64,000 bases of DNA. Source: Acanthochlamys bracteata. Lineage: Eukaryota; Streptophyta; Magnoliopsida; Pandanales; Velloziaceae. Of this stretch, positions 33,914-47,400 are shown one piece after another. Position 1 is the first letter of the stretch. Each line of letters begins with the position of its first letter. The stretch spans positions 4,930,501-4,994,500 of the forward strand of contig CM034131.1 in the NCBI GenBank assembly GCA_019914995.1. Direction: 5' to 3'. The notes under the pieces were generated by a model, which made no database searches, was not told the DNA's origin, and saw only the letters and a program-made list of their open reading frames with translations. The position numbers were made by a program, and so were the translations under genes.

Positions 33914-36121
33914 TGCTGGAATATCAAGACTGGTTTTGATGATTACAAATATTAAGAATTATAGTTTATGAGTTAGGTGGACTAATGATTTAAACTAAGC
34001 TATGCAGAATTGAAAGTATAAATTCTTGCATAAATAGTTATAGTCCAACCAGCTGTTTTATATGAAACTCTACTTCGGGCGCAAACGAAAACTAATTGTT
34101 GAGACAGTAGGACAGAGAGCAAGACAGAGCAGAACGGAGGAGTTTCAGAAGAAGAGCCGACTAGATTACTGCTGATTCTGAATCGAGAGAAAATGATCAA
34201 GTTATAGATTTCAGAGGCAGATTCGATCGTGATGTAAATTCAGCTTAAGCAAGATATTTTTACCAGAGTTAGAACAACATGCATACAACAATCTTGGATA
34301 AAGAGTTCATCAAATTATGATCAACATAACTTTGGAAAATTCGTAAAAGATTGGAAGAAATTTAGAATATATGCATTGCAGAAAACACTTAAGTCAACTT
34401 TCAGATGAAGTTTGATCAAGATTTTCTCATTCGTTTGAAGCCAATTTTTGAGGACATATAGAACATCATATCCACTATCATTTCACATCAAGTTCAGCAA
34501 CAAATCCCAACAAATGAATGTCAAGAACACAATGCTAAAGTGCCATCAAAACCAGTTTGTCAGCATGCCAGAATTCAGAATTGAATATCGATTTTCATTA
34601 AAAGCCTAGGATCCAGTTACAAGGAGTATACATACACTTGATCCACCATAGTGCTATGACGATATATCACAATAACCTACTATATGGAGCAACTATACAA
34701 AATAGTCCAGATAAATAAAGTTGACAGAAGAACACTCCATATAGAGCTTTCTTACAAGATTCACAAGATGAAATCCAAGCATTCTTTCACTGCATATCAG
34801 AGTTGATTTTGCTGGAACATCCAGATGATAATACACTTCAAATTACTAGCATTCGTCACTGCAAAACAAATTTATATATTGCAGTCACAGCAATCAAATT
34901 GATACAAAGTCATGTTAGAGCCGATGAACATCCGACGAAAACCTCACATGGCTGATCTATGAATTCAGAAGAAAAATTCGAATTTGAGCTTAATGTATTC
35001 CAGTCACCAGATTAGTTCATCATCTCCATACTAAGGGCCATCAGAAAGAGCAAAAAAATTGAACAATAGACAAAGAAGGGGAGCACACGTGGGAGAAATT
35101 GAAATCACCGACAAGCCTATTTATTGTTATAAAAGAAAGATCAAATCAAGCGATGCCAACAGAATAATTGAAATTTAAATGCTAGCCAGAGGATTTAGTT
35201 AATACATTATTTATCTCCATCAAGATCCAACCGTTGAAGACCTATTTGATGGAACCCGATTGGCAGCGGCATAGAAGAGCAAAGTGATAACATTGTAGCA
35301 GGCGCACAAGGGAGAGAACGGGAAAATTTCCTACCGTTAGAAGATTAAAAATTTCAACAACCAGAGAGTAGAAAATATAAGAAGGAGAAGAAGAGAAAAA
35401 TAAATAGAGAGAGAGACACTACAGAGCAAAAGAAAAACAGAGCCACATACATAAGAAAAAACTTACATAGAGCAGAAACATCTCTAACTCAACCTTATTG
35501 CCTGAGCTTTATCTAGATATATCTTTGACATTTCTTTGATCCTCTCTTTGCTTTACTAAGCTTAGATTCAATCTAGTGAGAGAGATCCTATGATTGAAAA
35601 TTATTTGTAACAAACATATTCGTTGAGAAGGGCTTGGTTAAGCCTTCTCGGTTGTGCTAATTTTGTAAGAAGATACGTATTTTGCACAAGGCCTTGGGTA
35701 AGGCTTGTGTCTTAGCAGCCGGAGAGACTTGTGAGTCTAGTAGGCTGTTGGTGGTTTATCTTGAAGAGAAAACCAGTTAAAGTAATGGTGTTTGGCTAAA
35801 CACATTACTTAGTATTGTAGCAACTTGATAAGAATTAGTAGAATTCACTCTTGACAAAGAGTGGCCGTGGACGTAGGTAAATCATTTGCCGAACCACGTA
35901 AATTCTGTGTGTTTGTGTTTTGAATAATTTTTTATATTGCTTGCACTTGAACTAAACAGAGAACGTTAAACAGAGATAATCTGTTTACGTCCAGTCGACT
36001 ATACTGCCGCTATTTTGTAGGAAATCATCTCTGTTTATATACGAATACTGGATTAATTTTTTTTGCTACCAACTCAATTCACCCCTCCCCTCTTGAGTTG
36101 GTTGTGTAGGTTTGACCAACA
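33914..36121 (+). mobile_element. Solo LTR, Copia-like (SIRE-like) family, 2.2 kb, perfect 5-bp target duplication
   Basis: Flanked by ATGCT at 33909-33913 and 36122-36126. It begins TGCTGGAATATC and ends GACCAACA. Near the 3' side are the segments GAGTGGCCGTGGACGTAGG, GCCGAACCACGTAAATT and CACCCCTCCCCTCTTGAGTTGG, which are characteristic of long LTRs in plant Copia/SIRE-type elements. There is no internal region or second LTR, so it looks like the product of LTR-LTR recombination. The intact duplication and TG/CA ends suggest it is younger than the copy at 15491. Confidence 0.85.
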
Positions 36122-36126
36122 ATGCT

Positions 36127-36752
36127 GTACGTAATATGGAAAGAAAGTTTAGTTCCTTCGAAGTGGAATTTTTTGAGACACTGATTGATGTTCTACTCTT
36201 ACCAGAGGCAAAACAATTGCACTTGCTGAAAATAAACGAACAAAGCAACAAATGTCATTTATTTAACTTACTTCTATTTACTACAAAAAAGAACACCTTC
36301 AAGGAACAAAAAAATTCAGTCACTATAGCAAATATAGTCAATAATAGTAAAAAATGACTACTCTAGTACATAGTGGAGGCAACTTCAAAAGTAATAGCGA
36401 CCGAGATAATACTGATCACTACTTGATAAATGGTAGCTGATACTTTAAAAACAATGATTGTATTATCTTCGGTCACTAGGCTTTCTCATAGCGCTCCTAT
36501 TTTCTTGCTAGTCGTTGTTGATGGTTATTCACGACTTCTACTTTTTGTTGATTGTTATTAATTGCATAACAGTCACCGTTTCCATTTTCGTTATTGTAAA
36601 GTGTCAATAGTGACTAATTTTGTTGATCTAAAATTTTGATCGCTAGATACCTTTCCTTTTAATTATGATTGCTCATATTCACTTATCAAGGAATGATAAT
36701 TCAAAAAAAAAGAATTTCCAAAAAAAAAGGACAACATAAAATCAATGAATTT
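36127..36752. other. Intergenic; possible CACTA-type remnant
   Basis: 36385-36480 contains TAGCGACCGAGATAA and TCTTCGGTCACTAGG in inverted relation, and CACTA words. This is reminiscent of the subterminal repeats of CACTA (CMC) elements. No matching pair of ends was found. Confidence 0.3.
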
Positions 36753-36760
36753 TTTTTAAT

Positions 36761-37272
36761 CAAGATTATGAAAATTCTGATTTAAATCTTAAATTCGTAC
36801 ATTTTATTACGATTTTACATTACTAAAACTATCATATTTCAAGTAAGATCCTCTTTTGAGTAAACTTTCACTCGGTTTCTAATTTAAATCTTAAAATCGG
36901 TAAAACCTCAAGTTTTTATGATTTTACTTTTGAAGAAAATTTTGTAATTAATTAAATTTGAGGGGTTTTAAAAAAAATTTAGAGTTTTTCTTTAAAATTT
37001 AAGGAGGTTTTCTATCAAAGTATAATTTTGAGGAGTTTTCCATAAAATATAAAGGGGTTTTTAATAAAATTAATTTTTTTTAAAGATTTGTAAATGTACC
37101 CATTTTTTTAAACTATTAGAAAAGTTTTTATAAAAGATTCTTCAAAGTATTAAAAAAATTTACATAAAATTTACCGGTATGTAAAATCGTACGATCTTAT
37201 TTTGAAATTTTGATTTTACGATACTACTCAAACTGAACGATCCTAACTAAAATTTCGATTTTGATAACCTTG
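36761..37272. mobile_element. hAT-like non-autonomous element of 512 bp, copy 1
   Basis: Ends CAAGATTATGAAAATTC and GATTTTGATAACCTTG are inverted repeats. Flanking octamers TTTTTAAT (36753-36760) and TTTCTAAT (37273-37280) agree at 7 of 8. The whole element is the reverse complement of the one at 63210-63730: both carry GTAAAATCG words near one end, a series of GGGGTTTT-type (AAAACCCC-type) words in the middle, and AATTT-rich ends. There is no coding. The 8-bp duplication suggests hAT. Confidence 0.75.
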
Positions 37273-37280
37273 TTTCTAAT

Positions 37281-40200
37281 CTCTTCAAATGCAAGGAGTT
37301 GAATAATTGGTTTTTATTAAAAATAGAAGTTTCTCCGGTTCATAAATGCATGGTCATATTTATATTGGAATTACATTACATCAAGTATAAAATAATTATT
37401 AAAAATTCAAAGTGAATAATGAAGCTTTTTCTTACAAAATTGGATTTGATTTGTTCTTTTAGATTTTACAATTTTTTGAAAGGAAAAACATATTATTTAC
37501 TATGTTTTTCATATTCAAGAAAAATATAAATTCTCAAATGAGCAGTTACTTATAACTAATTAAAATCTACTTTATATAGCATCTAAATAAATAACTTGCT
37601 TGTGTATATTTGTTTGCTTAAGGAGAAGGATTATGATTTATTTTTAATATACGTCTATCCACTTTTTTAAGGAATCTTTTTCATGAATTATATTGAGTTA
37701 TACTTCAATGATTTTTCACATATTACTTGTGAATTTAATTTAAATCAAATTAGGTTATATTGCAAACTCTAGATCATAAAACCTAGCGATATGCATTTCC
37801 ATTTCTCGCATGTTTGGATTTTGATTTCTCTATTCCCTTTTTAAAGTAGAGCTAGGTTTGGCATTCATTGTGTTGGGCCTCCAAGTCAGGCTATATTCGG
37901 ATTAGTAGCATGTAGGACTTAGTGGGCCCAGATAAAAGACGAACTAACTTTGTGGCTAGAATTGGATTAGTAGCGTAAGGATCTGAAATGTTGCCCAAGT
38001 GAAAATACATGATAGCTAAATTAGAGATGGATTAGCAACTCGCATTGGGTTGGGACAAATGAACCCTGACTTGGTGTCTTAATAGTCTACACTCTTTAAT
38101 AGTTCCAAATTGGCTAGATACTGAAATAAATATGGATTATAAGTAAGAGATAGTAAACCCTACGAGGTTGGCTAATCTTTTTAGTATGTGACCTGATTCT
38201 ACACATTGGTGTATAGTTTTTATTTTGGATTTTTTGAGTAAACAAAAAGAGAGAATAACGCATAAGAAAGAACATTTTTACTTCATAATTGTTTGATGTG
38301 GAGAAGATCGAACAGAAAGTGATTAAATTTTAACAAAGATAACCGTTTTGATTTCACGAGTAAATTACTTTGAATCATCCTTTAAAAGGATGTTTGACCT
38401 TTTCCTTGTATTTTTCTTTCAAGTTGTTTGAAGGTTGTGTTTATTATGACCTACTCAGTTTAGATTTTGGACATGTTTACTTTCATTCGAAAGATACTTT
38501 ATATAAAAAAAGGATCATTTCTATCGACTTTGTATGTTTGTGTTTATACATTTGTTTTACAAACTTAATTATACATTTGTTTTACAAACTTAATTTTCAA
38601 TAATTCATTTTATAAGAATTCACTTTTAGAAAGTTAGTGTTTGTGCAAATAAATATGCCTTTTGAAAAATTATTCACTATGTTTGCCCTAAAAGGCTTTC
38701 GATTGCATCATAATTGGTATACCTATTAGTACACATCTTGATTGGTTTAAATGTTTACTGAAGAAGCTATTTGGATAGAAATCAGAAAAAAAGAAGTTTA
38801 TGGATAAGCGAACTTGTGAAAATAGTTTTCATAAGCTCTTCTAGTAAAAATAGCTTAATTTTTTTTTTATTAGACAACCACTTATAATTAGAAGCCTAAC
38901 TGAGAAAGTAGCTTATAGATAAATATTTATCCAAAATAATTGTAAATAAACTATTACCAAAAAACAATTTAAAAATAAACTGGTATGTGAAAATTGTATT
39001 GATTATGAAATTAGATTATAAAGGCTTAGATATATGCCAATAACCCATTAATAGGTTAGGGCATGATAGTAACTTATGAATTATTGTTATTGAAAAATAG
39101 CTTATATGTGATATTAAAATATCATATGAATGAATTCTTATTGGATAGCAACTTCTATTAAGATGTTAATTATGTGAATAACATTTTATAAATAGTTGAT
39201 AGATGAAAATAAATTCTTAATAAGCTAATAATAAATATAGCTTATTTAACCATAACTTACTAATTAGTTTTTATAAAAATAATTAACAAACAAACGACGT
39301 GTGAAATAGCTTGTTAATAACTTATTATCCAACAAGTTACAAACTCAGTTGATATATAAAAACAACTTAATAAATTAATGTGGGGAAACACCATATTGAT
39401 AAGTTGTTATTGAAAAAAGGCTTATAATTAGCCATTATGTGAACATACATTATGCACAAGTTTTTTATTGAACAATAAATCTACAAATAAGTTTTTTTAT
39501 ATAAAATAGAGTTTATGAATAAGCTATTATTAAGGTAGTTTATAGATAACGTAAGTACTTTTCACAGATAGCTTATGAGCAAATTGACATATCAAAACTT
39601 TATGAACAAGTTCTTTTACCATAAAGAGTGCATTGAAGGAATTATTTTGGAACCTATGGCAAACAATTTTTTTAGCATTTTTCAAATTAATTTTAAGATT
39701 TTTTTCACCCAATTTGCTATAATTATGCAAATTGAATCTCTCATGCTTTTTCTTTTGTTTTTGGCTATGATAATAGTTACGGTAGTTCGATCTATTTACA
39801 TAAAAACGAAGATAGAAAAGAACAATGTTAATTAGACCTATAAATAGTGTCAATTTAATATGGTATGACTTGGTATTCAAAATTTGCTTGTTTGTTCACA
39901 AAATTGAAATCATAATTGATCCAAATTGTGTGAAAATCTGACCCGAATTTAACAGGCAATTTGATTAATTGGTTTTGAATAAAAAAATTAAATAATGAGA
40001 TAAAGAAGCCGAAGAAAAGATCCAATGAAGAAAAAGAAAAAGAAATATGATGAAGATTAGTGAAGAAATAGATCAACAAAGAAGGTGAAGAAAAAAGAAA
40101 TTGATGAAAAGGAAGAAGAATAAGAAGATATAAGAAGATTTGATATGATTTATAAAGATAAAGAAGAAAAAGATGTAATACAAAATCTATCTTAAATGAA

Positions 40201-40980
40201 AGAAAATTTTGGATAATATTCGAACCCGTAAATATTTGAAATAATAAAGATGCAAGTAAAACAAGAAACGATATTAAACAATTCAATTATCAAGTTGACT
40301 TCGGGTTGCAAATATTCTTTCCAAAACTGATATTTTAGTATGATTTGGTAACTAACTGGTTCAATTCAAAATTTCATGTTGAACTAAATACAAGGCAAGC
40401 CTAATAATCATAATTGAAGTTAGAGTAGTTTCAACCCCCATTAAAACAAATTTAGCCCCATTAATTTGAAATTTTATAGTGTTTTGATGAATATTTAACA
40501 TTTTAGAATACTTAAAATAAAAAGCTATTCTGAAAAGAAGCTTATTTTGAAACTTTTAAAAAAAATGAGTTTAGTTTTTTTATTTTAAAAAATAGTTTAT
40601 ATATATATTCTACGACATACAATTCATTTATATTTTAAAAATTTTAAAATTTTTTTAAATACTATAAAAAGTTTATTGAAAACTATAAAATTTAAATAAA
40701 ATGAGAAGTTGGGTTGGATTAAGTCTAATACCAAATTTAGTGCCTTTTATTTGGATCTGATATCCCTATAATTGGACTCTTAAGTGGAATCAGCTTATGA
40801 TAGGAATAAATTTGAGAAACAAAACTTTGAATCAAGGAGTGTTCTTTTATGAAAATAGTTAGCTATTATAAATAATATTATTAAAAATGGTTATATTTTG
40901 GTATTCTTTTTTTAGACGAAGTGATTAGAAAAGACTTTTTATATATTTTTAATATAGCTGAGTGAATAAAAATTACAATT
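37281..40980. other. Long intergenic region; AT-rich, no gene seen
   Basis: 37300-38700 is plain AT-rich sequence. 38720-39590 is dense in AGCTTAT / ATAAGCT words (see findings). 39600-40300 has open frames on both strands that look like AT-rich chance translation, with a purine-rich AGAAGAAG-type stretch at 40010-40170. 40485-40705 resembles a worn copy of the GCGTTTGG MITE core. Confidence 0.5.
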
Positions 40981-40983
40981 TAA

Positions 40984-41000
40984 TAGAGAGAGAGAGAGTA
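40984..41000. repeat. GA microsatellite upstream of the ABC1 kinase gene
   Basis: AGAGAGAGAGAGAG run about 430 bp before the start codon of the kinase gene, plausibly in its promoter region. Confidence 0.7.
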
Positions 41001-41431
41001 AATAAATTATATTAGTCAAAAGAACAAACTTGCCCCAATTCCAGGATGAGACCAGCCAGACAGATTTGTAAATGAGTCGGGGTTCGGTTGTCCGTGCGGT
41101 GCAGGCTAAAGGTTAGGGTATCTTTTCTTGGGCAGCAACCCAACTCCCTAGGAATAATCCTTCTTCGTCGTTCTGTTCTCTTCTGCTGCCGACGTTGATT
41201 CACTAGAGCACTCCAGAGACGGGCCCTTCTGTCGAACAAAATTTTTCGAATTCCTTACCTTTTAAAACAAGCTTGTGGAAAGTAAAATCTTTTTCTTTTT
41301 GTCTTTCTATTACTTCAGAATTATTTTTATCTTATCGGAGGGAGAATCGTTTTCGATCCGGGGGGTGTTAGTAGTGCAGCGGATATAAGAATTTGTTGGT
41401 GTTTGGTTGGGTTGGTTATGTGCGCGTCCAG

Positions 41432-44400
41432 ATGCTCCGGTTCCTCCGGAATCAAGCAAGGTGCTATCTTTTGTTCCTTACCTTGATTTATTTTGCTTCT
41501 TTTAATTCCTGGCGTGTTGTTTTTTCGTTAGTTCTCAGAGATTTTTTATGTGTAAGCTTATTGATTGAAGGTGATACTTGTATTGGATACACATTAATGC
41601 TTGTTGATGAAAGGGGCATTCCTAGTTTTTATTTTAAAGGATCTTTTTTTTCCCGTAAAGTTGATTGTTCTTTGGAGAACTCTTGGGCGTCTGAATTCGG
41701 TGTTTTGGTGACTAAAATAAAGTCTTTCCGTACTGTCGAAGGAGCATTTTCTATTAGGTTCTGTTAAAGCCTTTTTTGGGTATCAGTGTATTCATAATGT
41801 CATGTAATTTGTTCTACAGTGGAATTTTCAGAACTCTTCTTGAATATTTTCTCTCCGTTTGTAGGCTGTTGGTAATTGTGGCTGCTTTCCTTTCCTCTTT
41901 GAATTTCAACATTAAGATGCACTATAAAGTTTTAATTGGTTAATGTTTATTAGTGAAAGGCACCGCAGTGTTTTCTAATGAAAAGTCTATTCCAATCTTC
42001 TTTTTTTGTTTTCAATACCCATACAAATAATATATATAGTCTTCATAACAAAATAAGGAGGGTTCTAAATATGAAAAAATATTTTAATATAACTAAAATA
42101 TTTGTTGTTTAGATATTTGTTAACTCGTGCCAACACTCACTTTCAAGTTGGTGTATAGATATTATCGATGCCCAATTTGTTCAGCGAGTCATGAAAGATT
42201 CTGCTATAGACTGTTTTTGTTAATATGTCTGTTTAACTGTGCTTCTGAATTACAAAACATAAATCAATTTTGCTTTTTTTTTTAATGAAGTGTCGATCCA
42301 GCTCAACATGTGTGGTACGATTATGCTGTACTAGATTATGAGCAATATTTATTCGGTCTTTTTATCACTGAACAGTTCTATAGAATTTTTTTGGAGAAAA
42401 TCCGAAGCCATAAAAGTTTATAAGCTTTATGTGTCATTCCTCTATATTCAGTTTCAGTAGAAAATCAAGCAATTACTTCCTATTTTTCGCTCCTCCATGT
42501 GACAAATTATTGCCAACAAACATAAAATAGTTAGATGTTGAGCGTTTGTCTTATTTTCCATCCAATCTGTATCAGTATATCTATATATACTCAAAATATT
42601 ACATTTTTTGAATAGTAATTCTCTGCATGGTGTTGATTTTAAATATTTCAAAATTCTGTTCACAAATTTTATATGATCCAAATTTGAGAATTCATAAACC
42701 AACTAATAACATGTAGACATAGACTATATCAAAACGAGTATGTGACAAAGAAATTAATCTATCGACAAATCGTTAATATTCTCCTAAAAAGTTGGTATTA
42801 TGGTGTTCCGCTAAATTATGATTTTCAATGATTGGTATATTTACTGGTTTGCAATTAGACATTCTTATCTCCAATAATAAATTAAGGACATATTTAATAT
42901 GTGATAGAAAAATATCTTATTTAAATATCACCACTTTAAATGCTTAGAGAATATTTTAACTCTCAAAATTCTCTTCATTTCAAATTCATAGGCTAGATAC
43001 TCCTTTAATATCTAATTTTTTTTTGTTTTTATCATTGTCTGTAACAATCATATCATCAATATAAATTATCAAAATAGTTATTATATTACTTTGATTTTTC
43101 AAGAATAATATATTATTAGTACCGTTAATCATATTTGATCAAAGCTTGACTAAATCTATTAAACAGTTTTCTGTGGAGAATGTTTCAGTTCATATAACAT
43201 TTTTTTTAGCTTGAAGACATAATTAGTTATTTTGGTACACTATATCCAGGTGGAAGTTTATATACATTTTTTTCTAACTCATCATGAATAAATACATTTT
43301 TTTACACCAAATTGTTGTTAATATCTATCAATATGTGCTGCTAGAGATCTGAATGTATTAAATTTTGCAACTGGTGCAAGTCTCGTGATTATTCACTCTG
43401 TAGGCCAGAGAGTATTTTTTGGCCACTAATTTTGCTTTGTACCTCGCAATTGTTCCATTTGCTTTATCTTTGATTGTGTATATCGACTTACAATCAATTG
43501 TTTTTTCCTTTGCTAATGAAATTATGTCACAAGTGATGTTCTTGTGAAGAGTCTCTTTTTTTTCATTCATAGATTGAGTTCATATAGGATCGGATTAGGC
43601 TTGTTTAGTGCTATCAGGAACAATTACAACTGCTATATGATTAGTGAAAGCCTTCTATGATGACAATCTGTATGAAGACATATGATTGGCAATTGGATAT
43701 TTAGAAGTTTTTCTTTCCGGTGTATATCTCTTTAGGGATTTTTCACGATTCTTTCCTATATGACAATTGATAACTCCTATTCATGTTAGAATTATTCAAA
43801 ATTTTATTCTGAATCTCAGAACTTACTTTATAGATATTTTCAAACTTTTGAGAGGATACTGTCGGATAATATAGATGGACTTGTTTCACAATATCAATTC
43901 CTTCTACCTATTCTGTTTCTCTTGGTATGGATTTAGTAGTACCAAGCTCATTTTGAACCAACTCATAAATTTGGGTTGTCACTTACTGTCTTCAATGTAA
44001 AGTTGTTTCTGACTGTCTCAGTGTGCGTTGAGTTGTCACCAAGCTCAATAAGTCATTTATGATTGTCTTCAGTGTGTGTTGAGTTTTCAGCATGCTCAAC
44101 AATAAGCCAATTTAGATCTTCAGTACTCTCTATCTTTTCTTGAAAATCAGAATGAGATGTGAGGTTTTTAAAGTACGTTTCAATTCAAAAAGTATCACGT
44201 TCATAGTAACAAAGGTATGACTTGACGGATGACAGCATTGTAATCTTTCTGATGAGGACCATATCCAACAAACATGCTCACAAAACACATGGATCCATGA
44301 TGAAAATCCAATCTTCCTTTTTTCTCTTCAATACTCATACAAATACATATACAGTCCCCATGCATAACAAAATAAGGAGAGTTTGTAAAAAAAAAAAAAT

Positions 44401-47400
44401 TCTAATATAACTAAAATATTTGTTGTTTAGATATTGTTGACTCACGCAACAATTTCCTTAGTAATCTACCTGATGAACTGCAAATATCTAAGGCATAAAG
44501 ATAAGAGCTTCTGATAGATAATTGTTAGTGCGTATGTTGGAGTAAAATGCTTATGCTAGTTCATGACTCGCACACTGAAAAACAAGGATTGTGTTGTTGT
44601 CCAAACTGATGGTTCACTGCTTGTCTTGTTATTATAATACTTGAAAAGTTGGTATTCTTTCAGTGGAAAGTATAAACATATTTTGGTTAAAGTTGGGTGT
44701 TTCTACATGATAAGGGAAGTAGGCAGGATGTCTGAGTACCGATTTGAAGCTATCTTATTTTGTCAATATTGCTTATGAGGTTCCTGTAACGTCAATTTGG
44801 ACATGTGTCTTTGAGTTAGCTTTTAATATCTCAGAAATTCCTGAGGTTTTACTGGGAAAGATGGAATTCTCAACTATATGTTACTTAAGATCATGAATGT
44901 AATTAATGAACTTACTTTTTTCTTACAGGCACCCAGCAATAGAGAAGAACAGGAAAACTGCCTATTTCTTTCCAACCAGCTATCAAGACTGCTGCTCGTC
45001 TGCCAGCAATCATGGAGTCATCAGAGCTGGTGCAACTTTCCTCTTTCGAAGGATGTTTTCTCCTTACAGGCATCCTGTCAGAGGGCAGTTTAGGTTCAGA
45101 TCTTGCAGTTCTAAGGAGCACTCACACAGGAATCACATTGTCCGGAAATGCCACACTGTCTCTGTGGATGCCCCACCTTTGACTTCTCATGCGCAATTTG
45201 CTTGGAAGAGACTTCATCTACTTACTTCTAACATCTTCCCTTCTGGTGCTCCCATAAGCAGGCTGGCATGTGCACTGAGCTTGGGCTTCACACGATTCAA
45301 CATTGTCCCTGGTATCCTTGCTTTGACTGTAGGGGGTATTGCATGCGCTCAATCAGCACAAGCTGATGGACAGTTTTCACCTCCTACAGCAAGGGAAGTA
45401 CTATATACAAAGGCAAATGATTACCGCATCTCCTTCTCAGTTGCCTTTCACGCAATCTTTGAGGGGTTTGTATTGGTACTTAGAGCTGCTTATCTTGCCA
45501 TCTTATTTTCACCTGCCATTGTGATGGCCCCTTTTGCGGATTTATTTGGCTACGAGTTTAGGAAAACTTGGCTTGGAGTTGTTCACCACACTCTAGAAAG
45601 AGCAGGACCAGCGCTCATCAAATGGGGTCAATGGGCAGCCACACGACCTGACCTTTTCCCAAATGATCTGTGCATTGAACTTAGTAAGCTTCACACGAAA
45701 GCACCTGCCCATAACTTTTCCTATAGTAAATCTGCTATAGAGAAGGCTTTTGGTAGGAAGTTGCATGAGATCTTTGACTACTTTGAGGAGGAGCCAGTGG
45801 CATCTGGAAGCATTGCACAAGTTCATCGAGCTTCTTTGAGATTTAGATATTCAGGTCAGCGGCTGAAGAAACCTATTGATGTTGCGGTGAAGGTTAGGCA
45901 TCCTGGTGTCAGCGAATCAATTAGAAGGGATTTTATGATTGTCAATCTAGTTGCCAGAATTTCAAGATTCCTTCCTGCATTAAATTGGTTGAGGCTGGAT
46001 GAAAGTGTTCAACAATTTACTGTTTTCATGATGTCTCAAGTCGATCTTGCTAGGGAAGCTGCTCATTTGAGTCGTTTCATTTACAATTTCCGGAACTGGA
46101 AGAATGTATCTTTCCCTAGGCCTCTCTATCCGCTTGTGCATCCTGCTGTTCTAGTAGAGACCTTTGAGTCAGGAGACTGTGTGTCTCGCTATGTAGACGA
46201 ACTTGAAGGGTATACCCGAATTAAAAGAGATCTTGCTCATATTGGTACACATGCTTTATTGAAGATGCTACTGGTATGTTTCTCTGGCTAATTTAGCTTT
46301 TTTTCTTTGATATTTAGTTTTCCGTATTGCATCTCAACTACAAAAGATCTTTCTGTTTGTACAGCTGTCTTAACAAATGTCAATGCTTTCAAAGTAGTAC
46401 TATAGTTTTTCGGTGTGCACGCGCTGTTGATAGAGGATTAGGAGAAAACAGAAACAGTTGAAATGGGATTCAGAAAACTGATGTAGATAATCTCATGTAA
46501 CAAAAGCAAAGTGGTATCAAGTTACCAACCACTTTGTTGGAGAATGGTTTGCTGTTATGTGGTTAGTTTCTCTTGTTGAGTACACTAGATTCTCTGGAAC
46601 AGTCATGCATGTACAGTAATTCATTCAACAGAAGGTGAAAAATATATGCCATAGAATCAGGGCACATGAAGAATTATGCAATATTTGCTAGGGGTTTGTT
46701 TCAAAACCTCTTTGTCTTATATAGTGACCTAGGATCTTAAGAACATATCTCAAGAGAATCCATAGATGTAAAAAGTTAGCATATATATCCATGCATTTGA
46801 AATTCAACACACAAATCTTGGGTGAAGTTTGGTTCCAGTCGCCATTTAGAATTTCAATGTGATTCTTTGCCAATAGTAATACTTCCTTTGATTTCTTATG
46901 TCTAGCATCACTGATGGATAAAGGTCAAAAGTGGTAGTTGGGAAGGAGAGCGATGAGGGGCAAGGTGAACTTGCCCTTGTCCTAACAATTTTTGGTAGGA
47001 AATGATAGGCAGGCCTAGTGAACCTTAGGGACTTCATTTCTACAATCAAAACCCATGAGGGTTTACACACAAAAACTGCAGACTTTTTAATTTGTGTAGC
47101 TACACCAAAGTTCATGTTGATGAAGACTCCTTAATTCATATTTTCTTTGGCTACGGAAATTATTCAATCTTTGGTCACCACTATTTTTGTTGGCCTAGCA
47201 TTTTAACTATTAATGGTTCGTTCTAAAACAACTGTAATGTTCTCTTTCAGGTTGACAACTTTATCCATGCAGATATGCATCCTGGGAACATCCTTGTTCG
47301 AGTACCACAACGTAAAAAGGGTTCAAATGAAAAGCTCTTCAGAGAAAAACCTCATATCATTTTTCTAGATGTGGGCATGACTGCGGAGCTTTCCAAAACT

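Noticed and set aside
39530-40286. Open frames of 116 and 143 residues on the minus strand
   Set aside because: Composition (Phe, Leu, Ile, Tyr, Asn, Lys) is that of AT-rich or purine-rich non-coding DNA. No family motif, promoter or splice signals.
40984-41000. GA repeat as a possible transposon end or origin
   Set aside because: It is a plain microsatellite with no flanking repeats; only a promoter-region tract can be claimed.
44301-44451. A 5-bp target duplication for the Copia fossil in the kinase intron
   Set aside because: The bases next to the outer LTR ends do not match; the ends may be worn or the limits slightly off.
44878-45093. Second open frame overlapping the large kinase exon, and several antisense frames within it
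   Set aside because: They are shadows of the kinase exon in other frames; the kinase frame carries the family motifs and correct splice phase.
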